Shown: positions 1 to 11,779 of the stretch, piece after piece
How the letters are laid out: every line of letters starts with the position of its first letter
How positions within the stretch are numbered: the first letter of the stretch is position 1
The notes under the pieces: generated by a model
The model's input: only the letters and a program-made list of their open reading frames with translations
Told to the model about the DNA's origin: nothing
Databases searched by the model: none
NCBI RefSeq assembly: GCF_009905375.1
Contig: NC_133647.1
Location: forward strand, 78,668,231-78,732,230
Direction: 5' to 3'
DNA: 64,000 nt
Origin: Apium graveolens
Taxonomy: Eukaryota > Streptophyta > Magnoliopsida > Apiales > Apiaceae
Made by a program: the position numbers and the translations under genes

Positions 1-3000
1 TGGGAGATTCTTTATCATTCAGGGAAAGCCAATGTGGTGGCTGATGCCCTTAGTAAAAAGGAGAGACTCAAGATTATAATGTCTTTAGGAGAGTTATAAG
101 AGATTTTGAGAAAATGGAAATAGAAGTGAAGGTAACCGGAGCCGGTGCCGAAAAGCTGTTTGAGATTGCAATACAGCTCGAATTATTGGAAAAGAACATA
201 TTGTGCCAGAAAAAGTGATGAATGAAGGTAGAAAGCCAACAAATAGATAAGAGATTAATACCGAGAAAGATGATAAGGGAATAATGAGGCATTCCTACAA
301 AATTTGGGTTCCAAATGTTCAAGAACTTAAAGATGAGATCTTAGATGAAAGCTAGTTTGAGGAATAAGATTTAGAGCAAACCCTGAACGTGATAGTCAGG
401 GAGGTCGACATCAAGATAGAAGGAACCCATAACATAATGAAGTGGAAAACAAGGATTTTTAACGTATAAGATAACCCCGATTATGGGAGAAGGTTGAAAG
501 ATTTCATACTGAGAAAACAGAAGTTGAACAAGATAGGGAGAATCAGGATGGTACTCCTATTGGGCAATTCATGGACCTGCCTAAACAGAACTTATACTAT
601 TATCCCCAACCACCACCCTGAGGAAACAATGCGATGAGAAATTCTTTCAGGTTCTTTAAGTCGCTAAGCTCTCAGAGTTCCAAGGAACAAGCTGACCCAG
701 TCGAGGCATTAGCCTGGCTAAAGGAAATACAAGAATCATTTGAGATTCTAAATGATTGACGAATCACAAAAGAGTGTTTTTGTCACTTACCCTCCTAAGA
801 GAGAGACCACCCGCAGGTGAAAGACCAAGAAAGGCACGAAGCCAGAGGTTATAATAAACTGATTAAAGTTCAGTCAATCATTTTCAGGAAAGTACTTCCC
901 AAGGTTATGGAGATAGTGTAAAAGCTTTAGAGCCAGAACAAAGGCAGACGAGTATGATGAATCATGAATCTAAGTTGTAAAAGTTGTCAAGATTCATTCT
1001 GAGGACACGAATCCAGAATGACGGGATGTTTGAAATCGATGATTATGTTGGGTTGGTTCATGAAATAATGATAAGAGAAAGGAAAATAAAAAGAAACTGA
1101 AGTGGAAAGGAATATAAAGGCAATAGAGTTTGAGGAATGATAAGGAAGTTGGGTATGAGGAAACCCTAAAGACTCGTAGCAATAGAAATAGAAAAGTATG
1201 TAATCGTCAGGATGAGGGTGATTCACCATAAGTTAAATTGATGGTTGAAGGCATAAGAGATACATATATCTTATCCCCTGTAAGTTGGGAGGATTCGAGG
1301 AAACCCTGAGATAGTTTGAAGAATAAATAATGAGACGCGGATGGACTAAGGAGACAAGAAAGTAAGAAATTAGGAAAATTGGATGAAGGAAGTGACCTTC
1401 AAGAATGTGAAGTGTAAGACCGGTGGCTCGATTCCCAGAAAGGGAGACGCCAGGTATGAAAGATATCCCAACATTGAGGTGACTGTTGAGATAAACAACA
1501 AAAGTAAATACGGAATTATTAAGAAGAAGTTCACGTTGAACACGACCAATATCTTCCAGAACATCCCTGTTGTCATTACCAAATTAGGAAAGAAAAGCAG
1601 ATAACCGTTGTTATCTTTTGAAGGCCATAATTGATTGACCTCATTTTGAATACAGATGTTATTATGAAATTAGGCATATACTATCGAGGTGGGAATGATT
1701 AAATAAGACACCCTTATCAGGGATATATGACTTGAGTTATCCATGGAAGGATGCAGGTACCTTTTAAAGGTGGAATTAAGGATAGAACATCGGTAACTTA
1801 AAATGAATCCTAGGGGAATGCATAAAGGTTGGCATTTCACCTTTAATAGGGATAGTATGAGTTTTGACAGTATAAATTGGAAAGGATTAAGGTAATAACA
1901 ACCTTTAAGTATCAGTGGGGAAATTTCAGAAACATATAGACAATGGTTCTAGTATTAGTAAAAGGTATTTCGATATGCCCTGTATCTAGGGAATACAGGA
2001 GGAACGATTCAAGGATAACCTTAGAGGTTTTACAAGGAGAAAGGTAATATTCAAAATTCTCAAGAATAGAAATGTTGATAAAGGAAATATGACGTAATTA
2101 TAATGATGCCAACTGGGGCACGTGTTAAACCACGAGAAAGTATGGATCGAACCAGTAATGGTCAAAATTGTTCAGGGCAATTAGGACTTAAGATAAAAGA
2201 TGTCCTAAGTATGATCGAGAGTCAGTCGTGACAATGATTAACCTCTAAAGAGTGAGGCAATAACTTATGGAAAAATGGTGATATTTTTTTTTACTCATCA
2301 GATTTTAAGGAAAACATCTTCACATAAGCAGTGATTGAAATGAGGTAGAAAATTTATTTGGAGGTGGTTAAAATGACATTGACTGTAAGGAAATTTTACT
2401 ATCAGGAAAGGCCAAAGAGGTGGCCGACACTTTAAAGGTAAGAGGATAATTATAGGTGCTTGTGCCAAAGGAATACAGTCATGATGGTTAAAGCTATGAA
2501 GGTTGTATTATGGTTTGGAAGATTGACATTCCTTCTGATGACTGTGCAATACCCAACCGTAATAGTAGTTGGTAAAGGTTTAATTCGTGTAATCGCCATG
2601 AGCGGGCTATCTATCTCAGAAGATACTATCTTGAGATAAGCCAGGACCATGTTTCAAAAAGGACTAGACGAACCCTTGAGTTAATTCTTCTATTGAAGGC
2701 ATACGATTAAGAATGGTATTAACCTGCTATCGATTGCTTTGACTGAAACTCTTCTGCAATTTTATCTACTTCATGTCATGAAAGTACGTCAAGTTCAGGA
2801 GTGTTCTTCATGAATCATGAACGGTGATCATGTTACCTCCTTAAAAGAATTAGATACGAGATGTATGGACTCCGTATGGTTAGCTATTAAGACTTCATGG
2901 AAAATGAATGACTACTATAGGTCAGTGGTGGACCATAGTAAGGTAGCAATGATTCTGTGAGTAATGAGCTGATTACAACCGTGAGAGTTGTATTGGAATG

Positions 3001-4675
3001 GGTGTTGAGATTGAGTACCACTAATCGGGTCGTGGTAGTGTATAAGTTATCATTGATAGACTAATTAAGTAGAGTATCTACCTATTGAATATTTATTCCC
3101 TCTTATGAAAAGAGAGTCGTATTACTATATGAGGAAGGTTGCGGTGCAAGCATAGGATTCTAGTAACAATGATGTCTAGAATGAGATCCCAGATTCAATT
3201 TTTGATATCGAGGGAGTTTCAAAGGTGATTGTGTATAAGCTCGAGGAAGAGAATGGGTCCATAGAATGATGGACGGAATAGCGAAAATATTTAAGCATGC
3301 AAAATGCGATACAATAATACTTGATGTTGATATATATACACATATGTTTTGTTCTCCTATGATAAACCTCTATAATTCAGAGGTAGGTTCCAAACCAGAT
3401 ATTTTGTGGCAGTATATTTTTTTTTTCATATATACAATTCTCTTCAGTTCATTCTTTTCTCTTCTTTTCATATCATATAAGTTGAGAAGAACAACCCTTC
3501 CAGAAGGGGAGGTATTGCCGAATGACTATCTATCTGTGTGATAGAAGCCTAGTAGGATACCATCTATTGTTTAATTGCTTGTCAAGTACTAAAGGCTGGC
3601 CACCTTCTGTACTAACTATGCAATATAACAAGTGTTCATGATCATAGTAATCTCTCAATAAATTCTTTTACTTCTATATGAAGGACTAAGCTTTCGAAGA
3701 TGGAAGCAGCTGAAAAAGGAGTAGTAAAGTTGTGGTGGTATTCGGAATGGAAACACATTCGTGATACTAAGGTTGATGAGGTTATTAAAAGGTTATAGAA
3801 CGCTAACGAGCAAAAGTATAACCAGTATAATATTAGGAACGGAAGGTAGTAGCGATTACGAACTGGAAAAGAATGGGTAGTGAGAAGCAAAAGCTATAAT
3901 GCTAGAAACTATGATGAGAGTCGGTGCAATAGACTTGAAAGAATTTTGAATGATCACTTAACGCGGATTAAGTTATCTCACGATAATCGATCGTATGTCA
4001 TTATCGAGATGTTGCCTTATGAGATCCTTGAGGGAAGACAATGTCGATCTCCCTTATGTTAGGATGAAGTTGTAGAGCGCAAGATGCTCGGACCAGCAGT
4101 GGTCCAAAGGACCAAGGATTTAATAGATTTAATCAGAGGACGGCTGGTAGTAGCCCAAGATGGACATAAGAAGTATGTTGATTTGACACGAAAGGATAAA
4201 GAATAGGAAGTAGGGGACCTAGTGTTGTTAAAGGTATTCCCTTGGAAACCCTTGGAAAGGATTGATGAGATTCGGAAAGAAAGGAAAGCTAAGTCCACAA
4301 TTTGTCGGACCCTTGGATATATTAAGAATTATTGGGAAGTTAGCATATGAGCTAGCCTTACCCCAGAACATGTAGCAAGTCATAACGTGTTTCACGTATC
4401 AATGTTTAGGAAGTGTAATTCGGATGCCAGATAAATAGGGGCATATGAGCGCATAGACATACAACCAAACGTAACCTATATGGAGCAACTAGGAAGGGTT
4501 ATAGAGTGAAAAGGAACAAGTGCTTAAGAGAAGGGTTATCAAACTAGGCAGAGTTTGGTGGTAGGACCACAATATGGGAAAATTTTCTTGAGAGTTAGAA
4601 AGTGTAATGCTAAGAGAGTATCCCTATTCATTTTCTATCTGATTCCGGGACGGAATCCTTTTAAGGAGGGGAGAC
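1..4675 (+). mobile_element. Family 1 copy A, degenerate interior (Ty3/gypsy-derived, non-coding)
   Basis: This is the 3' part of the interior of a gypsy-derived element with no usable reading frame. Positions 2-70 translate to the end of a chromovirus RNase H ([17 protein letters not shown]). A gag-like piece follows at about 650-900 (AWLKEI, SFEILN). A second RNase H-like end lies at about 2386-2447 (ILLSGKAKEVADTL). Positions about 3920-4640 match the integrase C-terminal region up to the polypurine tract, broken by stops and frameshifts. The unusual order RNase H, gag, RNase H end, integrase is shared with 53051-57724 almost base for base in length. The best reading is a non-autonomous derivative (LARD-like) of a Tekay/Del chromovirus. 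The lineage call rests on short protein matches. Confidence 0.75.
4663..4674 (+). other. Polypurine tract of family 1 copy A
   Basis: The purine run AAGGAGGGGAGA is followed by one C and then the LTR start TGTAATAACCCC. The second copy at 57711-57723 has the same arrangement. The tract primes plus-strand DNA synthesis in LTR elements. Confidence 0.75.
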
Positions 4676-5573
4676 TGTAATAACCCCAATTTTTTGAAAA
4701 TTTTTAAAACCCTTATGAATAGTGTTTTTGCTGAATGAGAAAACTTTTCATGCCACGCTATGTAGGGGTTCTGTTATTGATCTTCTGGGATATTATTAGT
4801 ACTCTATGTGGTATATAAGTGTATGAAAAGATCGTCAGAATCCAATTCCGAACACTTTGGTTTTTCCCGGAAATCCACTAGATACGGAAAGAATTGAGTA
4901 TAAGGTAACAGGATAAAAAGGATTTAAATTAAAGGATTATAAGAGAGGATCATAAAAGGAATATAATGTATTGAGAAAGGTTAAGGAAACCCAAGTAATA
5001 AGATCCCGGGTATGATCCCTCAAACGATAAACGAAAGCGAAAGTTAAGCGAACCGTATAACAGATCAGCGGTCATTAGGCAAATAATTAGGAAGTTAATC
5101 AAAGGGATTAGAGAGGATGATGTCACCCCACCAATGAGAAGAGGACAAAGAGGGGAGGATGACATCATGAGCATGACATAAGCATGACATAAGGGAAGGA
5201 GATGTGGTTGAATTAAAACCACACAAAGTTTAAGGCTAAAAAGGTAATTAACCAAAACAAAAACAAAACTACATCCACCAAGCCAAAACAAATCATTTTT
5301 CACCAAAACAAAATTCTATTTCTCATCACCAAGAACATTGCTCTCGGCTTTTTGCATTTTCAAAGGGAAAATTTTCAAAATCCAAGATCCAAGCTTCCTA
5401 AATTGGTAAGATAATTCCCTAGTATTCCTTATGCATAGTTATGGCTATATTATGAGTTTAAACATCCCATTCATTCTCTATCTTCTCCAATAAATCAATG
5501 AAGAAGACAATGAATAGTGATTTCAAGGTTTTTAACTTGATTTTTCTTGCTTTTCCTTTAAGATCCAAGCATT

Positions 5574-5622
5574 CCTAAGACTTCTCAAGGCTTCCTAAGG
5601 CTTCCTAAGGCTTCCTAGCTAC
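5574..5622 (+). repeat. Short tandem repeat, unit CTTCCTAAGG with a 2-base spacer
   Basis: About four imperfect units based on CTTCCTAAGG/CTTCTCAAGG stand head to tail in the family 1 LTR. The corresponding part of copy B (about 48900-48960) has only one or two such units. Confidence 0.6.
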
Positions 5623-6730
5623 TCACAACACTTCAAGGAAGGTATATCATCTCCAAACCCTAGATTTACTTTGTATATTAGGATGATTTTGGTTGATATG
5701 GTATTAGATTAGCTTAGTTATTGTTGGTTTAAGAGTTGGGTTGGAATGGTGGTGAATGGATTGTTGAAATCTTATAATTTGGTTAAAGAATGTAGTATAG
5801 TTTAAATTCAAGTTTTAGGATTAAGTAAATTGATTATAATAAGTTGATTTGGGGCTGTTGTAATGTAGCTTGGATGGATTTTTGATTGGGTTGTCAATTG
5901 GGATTGATTGGTGGTTGAATTGGTTAAGTAAAATTTTGGGAAATCGCGTAAACATAGCCGTCGTAATGCCCGATTTACCATAGACTGTTTTGTTAGGTTT
6001 TGACCATTGCCATATTTAGATAGTTCATGTTATGAGCTTCATTTTGATATGTAGTTCGTTTGATTTCGATGTACGGTTTAGGAGAAACGACCGTTTTAAG
6101 TAACGATGTTTCGCGAACGAAACATTACCCCTCGCCTTACTTTGAAACATAGGTTAAAGACCTTAAAGGACTAATTGAAGTATGAAACATTTATGTAAGG
6201 TGTAATAGGCAGTTGGTAAGACACTTGCGAAAGAATCGCCTTAAAACTCACAATGGGTAATTTATTAAAAATGGTGGAACCGAGGGTACTCGAGTGACTT
6301 AAGAGAATCAGTAAGCGCAAAACGAGCGTTAGAGTTTGAGTTGGTTAGAGTATAGAATTACAAGTGACTTTGGTTTAATTCCAACTTACTTGTTGTTTAT
6401 AGGTTACCAGACTCGTCCCGAGCCATTGTAACCCCCAGTCGCTCAGGCAAGTTTTCTATCCGTTATACTGTTGTTGTGATGTATACACTTGTATATGCAT
6501 TATCTTGTGATAGATGCATGATGGTTAAATTAGCAAATTCTTGCGATATATTGTAGCATGTGATATGGTACGTATGCATGCATGTTTCGTATTCTTGCCA
6601 TATATATCTGTTGGTTCAGTTGATAATACCTATGCAAGAGAATAGCGGTAATTTGCATATACCCTTAGTATAGGGACCCAAAGGTGAAAACATTTTCTAA
6701 AACCGGAAGTCGAGGATCCCGAGTAGATTT

Positions 6731-6757
6731 TATATATATATATATTTATATATATAT
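6731..6757. repeat. AT-rich dinucleotide tract in family 1 LTR
   Basis: A run of TATATA with a single TTT interruption. Copy B has a longer version at about 50063-50102, so the tract length varies between copies. Confidence 0.8.
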
Positions 6758-6819
6758 ATGGTTATAGTTTTCAAAACTATTAATCGAATAAGGTTTATTC
6801 GATAACTTTATTTTATTTA

Positions 6820-6985
6820 ATGAATATTATTTCGAATATTCATCTGAGGGCTTATGACTCAGCTTATTTATTTATTGAGTATTATTTCGAATATTCATTC
6901 GAGGGCTTATGACTCAGCTTATTTTATTTATCGAATATTATTTGAGTATTCATTTGAGGATCTATGACTCTGATTATTTGCTAAG
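6820..6985 (+). repeat. Minisatellite in family 1 LTR, three units of about 58 bp
   Basis: Each unit has a short palindromic core (GAATATTATTTCGAATATTC or a variant) followed by GAGGGCTTATGACTC. There are three units here and four at 50158-50370 in copy B. Confidence 0.75.
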
Positions 6986-8863
6986 ATTTATTCTTTATTT
7001 TATTAAAGAATAAGGTGTCGATAATCAAACTTATCTTTGGTTATTTAATACTCATTTCAAGTATAAGTTTTACAACTTCTACTTCAATTATTTTTATAAA
7101 GATTATTCTTTATGGGAATATTGTTTAAATAATAATATTCAGATATTTTTATATATTGGGACTGATTTATTTTGTTAAATCAGCATCACTCCGAACATTC
7201 TTAAAAATGTTTTGCGAGTCTTCAAAATGATTTTTAAAAGTTAGAACGGATCCCAAAACTCATTTTTATATTTAAGATCCTCCTTTCGAAGGGGATTTAA
7301 ATACTCGCTCAAAACCTGAGGGATCCGGCTCTGTGGTGTGTTTTATATTCGCAACAAGGTTGCTGTCTTGATAAAAGAATTTTGATTACTTACCCAACAC
7401 TCGGGAAGTAAAATTCTTGGAACAAGTTAATCCATTAACAGGCATCGCCTGGGAAATATCGGTGAGTTTTCCTTTCCAACTAGATACGACTTCTTAGTGG
7501 AGCCGTATCAACAAGTTTCTACTTGGGGAAAGGGGGGACGAGCTTTACGTTTCAGAGTCATGGATTTCATCTGAACTAGGAGTGGCGTAAGTGGTCGAGT
7601 GGCACCGGCCCAGCCTTATTATATTGGCCCTTAATGGCCTGGAAGTTCTGTTAAGACGGTCCATTCCTTAGGAGTCCAGTGTTCGGTTGACAAGTAAATC
7701 TGACAGGTTCTCCTCTACATGTAGAAAATGGTGGGGTTGTACTACTACGACTGATCATCGTAAGTGGTCTTCCTGGCGCGGCAAACTCCCGTAATGAGTT
7801 CATCATCCAAATGGATATTTCTGCAACACTACCCAGAGCACTTCGATAGAAAGGCTACGGTTGGGCGATTGTTGAGTGTTGGGAGGGTCAAGTTTTCAAA
7901 ATGATGTTTGCATCAAATGAAGTATCTCGTAACTTCATTTTATTTTGATGATATTTTAAAGATTTAATCTATTCAAATCTGGTCTTGTAGTCTCATCTAT
8001 GTGATGAAATTTTGAAACTAATTATAACTTGAACGGTGGTAGTTCAAGTAGTATTTGGAAAAGATATAAGTATATTAGAGTATCTGGTAACTTCATCTTT
8101 TAAACTTATATCTAGTAAATGATTATCTTATGCATGACAAAGATTTTTAGAAAAACGTTGAGACAAGGTTAGATATATGAGATCACCTTGCAACGATATT
8201 TTTATACAGTTATACACTGGAACTCTGTGTGTATTATGCATGGAAGAGGACTTCCAATATTTTGAAATGTATATATGTATATATATACTAAATATTTTGC
8301 GACTTCAACGCATTAAGATATCAACTTGGTTCATTTCTTTTGACCAAGACTTTCATGAGTACTATGAGAAAGCTCATATATTCTTGATCATTATATATAT
8401 TATTTTGGTGGGCTTGCTGCTCACCCTTGCTTTCTTCTTTCATCACACAACAACAGATAGAAAAGATGAACAGGACCAAGCTCCCGATTCGCGAGCGGAT
8501 AGGAAACGTTCCGCAGTTTCCTACAGGCGTTGATGTCGCTGTAGCTGAGGTAGGAACTACCAATAGGCTAGGATTTCAACTTTCGATGTACCAGATTTAT
8601 GTATATTTATGAATTATAATAATGGCAAAGAAAATGTAACTTTATTCAGAAAACCTTTTAAGGTGTATTGGTAGATAATTGTGAAATAAAATGACTTGTG
8701 ATTATTTTTGGATGTTCATCTCTGAGACTATAACTTGTGGTGTGTGTGTTTATTGTGGGGTCACAGTACAGAGTAGTTGATTAATTATTAAGATTGGGTG
8801 TTATTAAGGGAAATGGAACTCGTGACAACCCGGATCCCCGACCCCGGATTTGGGGGTGTAACA

Positions 8864-10342
8864 CTAGCTCCTCTTTCTTCGTGTCCAGCTTCTTCTCCAG
8901 GACCTTGGCTCTCTCCTCCCATTTCTTCATCTCCTTCTCAAACTCATCTGAGTTACCCTTCCAGGACCTAGCCTGATGGAGGGCCGCCTGGAATTAGGTA
9001 TTACTCTGCAAAGAAATATGTATGAGTTAGTACAAGTTTGTTAAAATACGAGAAAGTTGGGATTCAAAGAAAAAGAGAAAAAAGAAAGTTACCGCAGCTT
9101 GGGCTTGAGAACCCAGAAGCTCAATAGTCTCGATATCATTCCCCGTAACAATGTCAGTAAAGTCGTGGGGAGTGATGGAATGGTACGACCAATCTTTAGC
9201 GTGTTTGGTGGATCCAACCACCGTATCGCTCCTCCTGAAGCCCCAGTTAGGACGGAAGGAATGTGCCTTAAGTGGAGGATCCACATCGTCCCCCAGCTCG
9301 ACCACCGGGACATGGGGCTTAAGAAAAGAAGGACCGTCAGGTTTGCTCCTGGGGTCCCTGTTTAGCTTGGCCCTCTTCTGGCGGCCTGACTCCCCTTCCT
9401 TGGGCCTGTTGACATTATTGATGGCCTCGCAAGCTGAAAAAGAAAGATAGAAAGAATATTAAATTGCAGGAGAGATAAGACGTTACAATTAAAGGGAAGG
9501 AAAAATGGTTATCCAGTTATAAATTTACCCTTATCACTGGCCTGAGAGAGACTGACTTTCTTCAAGGAAAACTCCTCTAAGAGGGTCCAGGTGTCTGTTT
9601 TCCCATCATCTGAAATTAAGGCTTGGTAGGCCACCTCCTCCTCATCAGATAATCTGGTGCTACCTGGACTCCCATCTGACACTTTGCAAAAGGGCCTACG
9701 GAAGAGTGTGGCCCAATCACCCCCAGCCCAGGTCAGCCTCACAAACTCGTCCCTCCATTTAGGGTTGTTCTCAACTATGGAATTACTATCAAAGATATGA
9801 GGGATTTTGGGTTGTTGATGAATTAAAACCCAACCTGGTTGACTCATGGAGCTATTATAGAATTGGAAAACTTTTCTAAAGACAGCTATGGAAAGAGGAA
9901 AATTGTTTCTAAGACAAAGGACCATAAACCAGATAATGTTCCTCCAAGCGTTAGGAGGGAGTTAACAAGGGTTGATTTGTACATCGGCAAGTAAGCGAGG
10001 AATAAATTCATGGAATGGGAACCTAAGACCCGCGGTCAGGGCTCCTCGATAGATAAACAAAGTATCCCCCTCCCAATTACAAGTCCTATCCCCAGGGGCA
10101 GCTGGAGTGATCCTAAGGTGGGGTGGAAGTCTGTACAGGGTGTTCATGGACTCTATCCTACCATCTAACTCATGAAAGGTGTTACCATGGTTATACGAAT
10201 CTAACTCAGATAGAGAGGGATATTCATCACCTCTCGAGTTAATCATATCAAGTAAGGAAGTATATGGAGATTGAATTTGAATGTTTGTACCTCTCTTTGA
10301 GACATTCATCTTCTGCAAACGAGCCAAGTCACAATCCGCCAT
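8864..10342 (-). pseudogene. Antisense extra gene of the Tat element (PF04195-like), spliced, truncated
   Basis: A minus-strand gene that runs against gag-pol of its host element. The first ATG is at 10342 (MADCDLARL). Exon 1 is 10342-9529, exon 2 is 9433-9093 and exon 3 is 9005-8864, cut by the family 1 insertion. The introns (9528-9434 and 9092-9006) have GT...AG ends and pyrimidine-rich acceptors ending TTTTTCAG and TTTGCAG. Splicing keeps one frame through all three exons, which supports the model. The middle of exon 1 resembles the plant 'putative gypsy type transposon' domain, and exon 3 is Lys/Glu-rich and probably coiled coil. Two in-frame TAA codons (9964-9962 and 8996-8994) both fit CAA-to-TAA changes. 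Its biochemical role is unknown. Confidence 0.65.
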
Positions 10343-10508
10343 TGATATGCTTCGATTGAAGGCTTGAAACCCAGAAAAACCTGAGAAAGGTGGAGCTTCG
10401 GTGACTGAGGTCGCCGGAAATCGCCTTCTCAAAGGGAGAACTCTAGAGAGATTTATGAGAGAAAATGAGAAATGTGAAGTGAAGTGAGGATTCTCACCTC
10501 ACACTACA

Positions 10509-10516
10509 CTTATATA
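10509..10516 (-). promoter_or_regulatory. Candidate TATA box of the antisense Tat gene
   Basis: On the minus strand the sequence reads TATATAAG, 167 bp upstream of the ATG at 10342. A CT-rich stretch follows (about 10500-10435), as is common in plant 5' leaders. It lies well inside the element and far from the LTR, so the antisense gene seems to have its own promoter. No transcript data are available. Confidence 0.5.
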
Positions 10517-10654
10517 GGCAAAAAGCTCGGAATACGAGGCGTTTCTAGGCCCATTTAGCCAGGCCCAACCTAAAAGCCCATCTACCAGAAATATCAGGAA
10601 TAATCTAGAAGCTCCTGTGGAAAATGAAGGGTCGAAAATCGACCAGAATTTTAA

Positions 10655-11250
10655 AATGGTTCGATCAGAGTCCTAATCGACAAAGAAGAAAATCCTAATC
10701 GATACTTCAATCGATCAAAAGGGAAGAAACCTATTAAGTTTGATCAGAGTCCTGATCGACGCCAAACAGGATCCTGATCGATACTTTATTCGAACAGAAG
10801 CAAAGAAATCCCCTAAGTTCGATCAGAGTCCTGATCGACCCCAAAAAGGATCCTGATCGATATCTCATTCGAGCAAGAAGGAAGAAAACCACTAAGATCG
10901 ATCAGAGTCCTGATCGACACAGAAGAGAATCCAGATCGATATTTTATTCGATCAGAATGGTAGAAAGCCACCTAGTTCGATCAGAATCCTGATCGAAATC
11001 GATTAGGAATTCAGGTCGATTAAGCCCATGTTTTAGTCGACTAGAGTGTTACTTTGAAGGCCAGTTCGATCAGCATCCTGATCGAAATCGATCAGGAATC
11101 CTGATTCGATCAGGATTCCTGATCGATTTCGCATAGATCCTGATCGAAGATCCCGTCGACCAGAATGTTAGTTCTTGAGCTAGTTCGATCAGGATCCTGA
11201 TCGAAATCGGTCAGGAATCCTGATCGATTTTTTATACATCATGATCGATT
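10655..11250. repeat. Array of imperfect palindromes (TCGATCAGNNTCCTGATCGA type)
   Basis: Six to eight units spaced about 75-85 bp carry the inverted core GATCAG...CTGATC, near 10663, 10738, 10818, 10899, 10976, 11060 and 11184. The unit at 11184-11205 is a perfect 22-bp palindrome centred on GGATCC. Several are followed by a second inverted copy (AATCGATCAGGAATCCTGATCGA type, split over 11080-11150). The array lies between the antisense promoter and the sense polypurine tract. Confidence 0.8.
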
Positions 11251-11255
11251 TTAAG

Positions 11256-11645
11256 GCAGAAAATTAGGGAAAATTCCAGAAAATAGGGATAAATCCCAGA
11301 AAATTAGGGAAAATCCAGAAAAAAGGGAAAAGTCCAGAAAATTAGGGAAAAATATAGAAATTAAGGGATAAATCCTAGAAAATTAGGGAAAAATCCAGAA
11401 ATTAAGGATAAATCCCAGAAAATTAGGGAAAAATCCAGAAATTAAGGATAAATCCCAGAAAATTAGGGAAAAACCCAGAGATTAAGGGAAAAATCCAGAA
11501 AATTAGGGAAAAATCCAGAAATGAAGGATAAATCCCAGAAAATTAGGGAAAAATCCAGAAATTAAGGATAAATCCCAGAAAATTAGGGAAAAACCCAGAG
11601 ATTAAGGGAAAAATCCAGAAAAGTAGGGAAAAATTCCTGGAAATT
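11256..11645 (+). repeat. Tandem array of about 40-bp units in the Tat 3' untranslated region
   Basis: About ten imperfect units are built from AAAATTAGGGAAAAATCCAG plus AAATTAAGGATAAATCCCAG. They alternate between two closely related half-units of about 20 bp. Several neighbouring 40-bp units (11396-11600) are nearly identical. Hypervariable tandem repeats at this place are known in Tat/Ogre elements and can seed satellites. Confidence 0.85.
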
Positions 11646-11779
11646 AAGATAATTCCTGAAAATTCGTTATAAATGTGTAGGTCGCTCCACACTTTACGCA
11701 AAAACGAAACCCTGTAAGGGAATAAATAGACTTAACTTCTGCGAAACCTAATCAATGTTTCCCAAAAGTTGGGGGCAAA

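Larger units (their letters stand above)
4676..8863 (+). mobile_element. Family 1 copy A, 3' LTR (about 4.2 kb)
   Basis: This very long LTR starts with TGTAATAACCCC after the polypurine tract and ends with GGGGTGTAACA, so it has the TG...CA ends of an LTR. It is collinear with the 5' LTR at 48012-52139 for most of its length. The first kilobase (about 4740-5640) is clearly more diverged. There is no coding region; a 118-codon frame at 8177-8533 is broken in the other copy. The interior holds AT dinucleotide runs, a 12-bp tandem repeat and a 58-bp minisatellite. The right end abuts exon 3 of the antisense Tat gene, so the predicted 5-bp target duplication is CTAGC at 8864-8868. The matching left end is outside the window. 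Confidence 0.85.

Noticed and set aside
4950..5306. 118-codon minus-strand frame
   Set aside because: Inside the diverged first part of the family 1 LTR. It has low-complexity hydrophobic composition and no counterpart of similar length in copy B.
8177..8533. 118-codon plus-strand frame with hydrophobic stretch
   Set aside because: It lies inside the family 1 LTR and is broken in the matching region of copy B (about 51460-51790).
11256..11645. Regular repeats resembling a CRISPR array
   Set aside because: The units are continuous and degenerate with no unique spacers, in a plant retroelement context.
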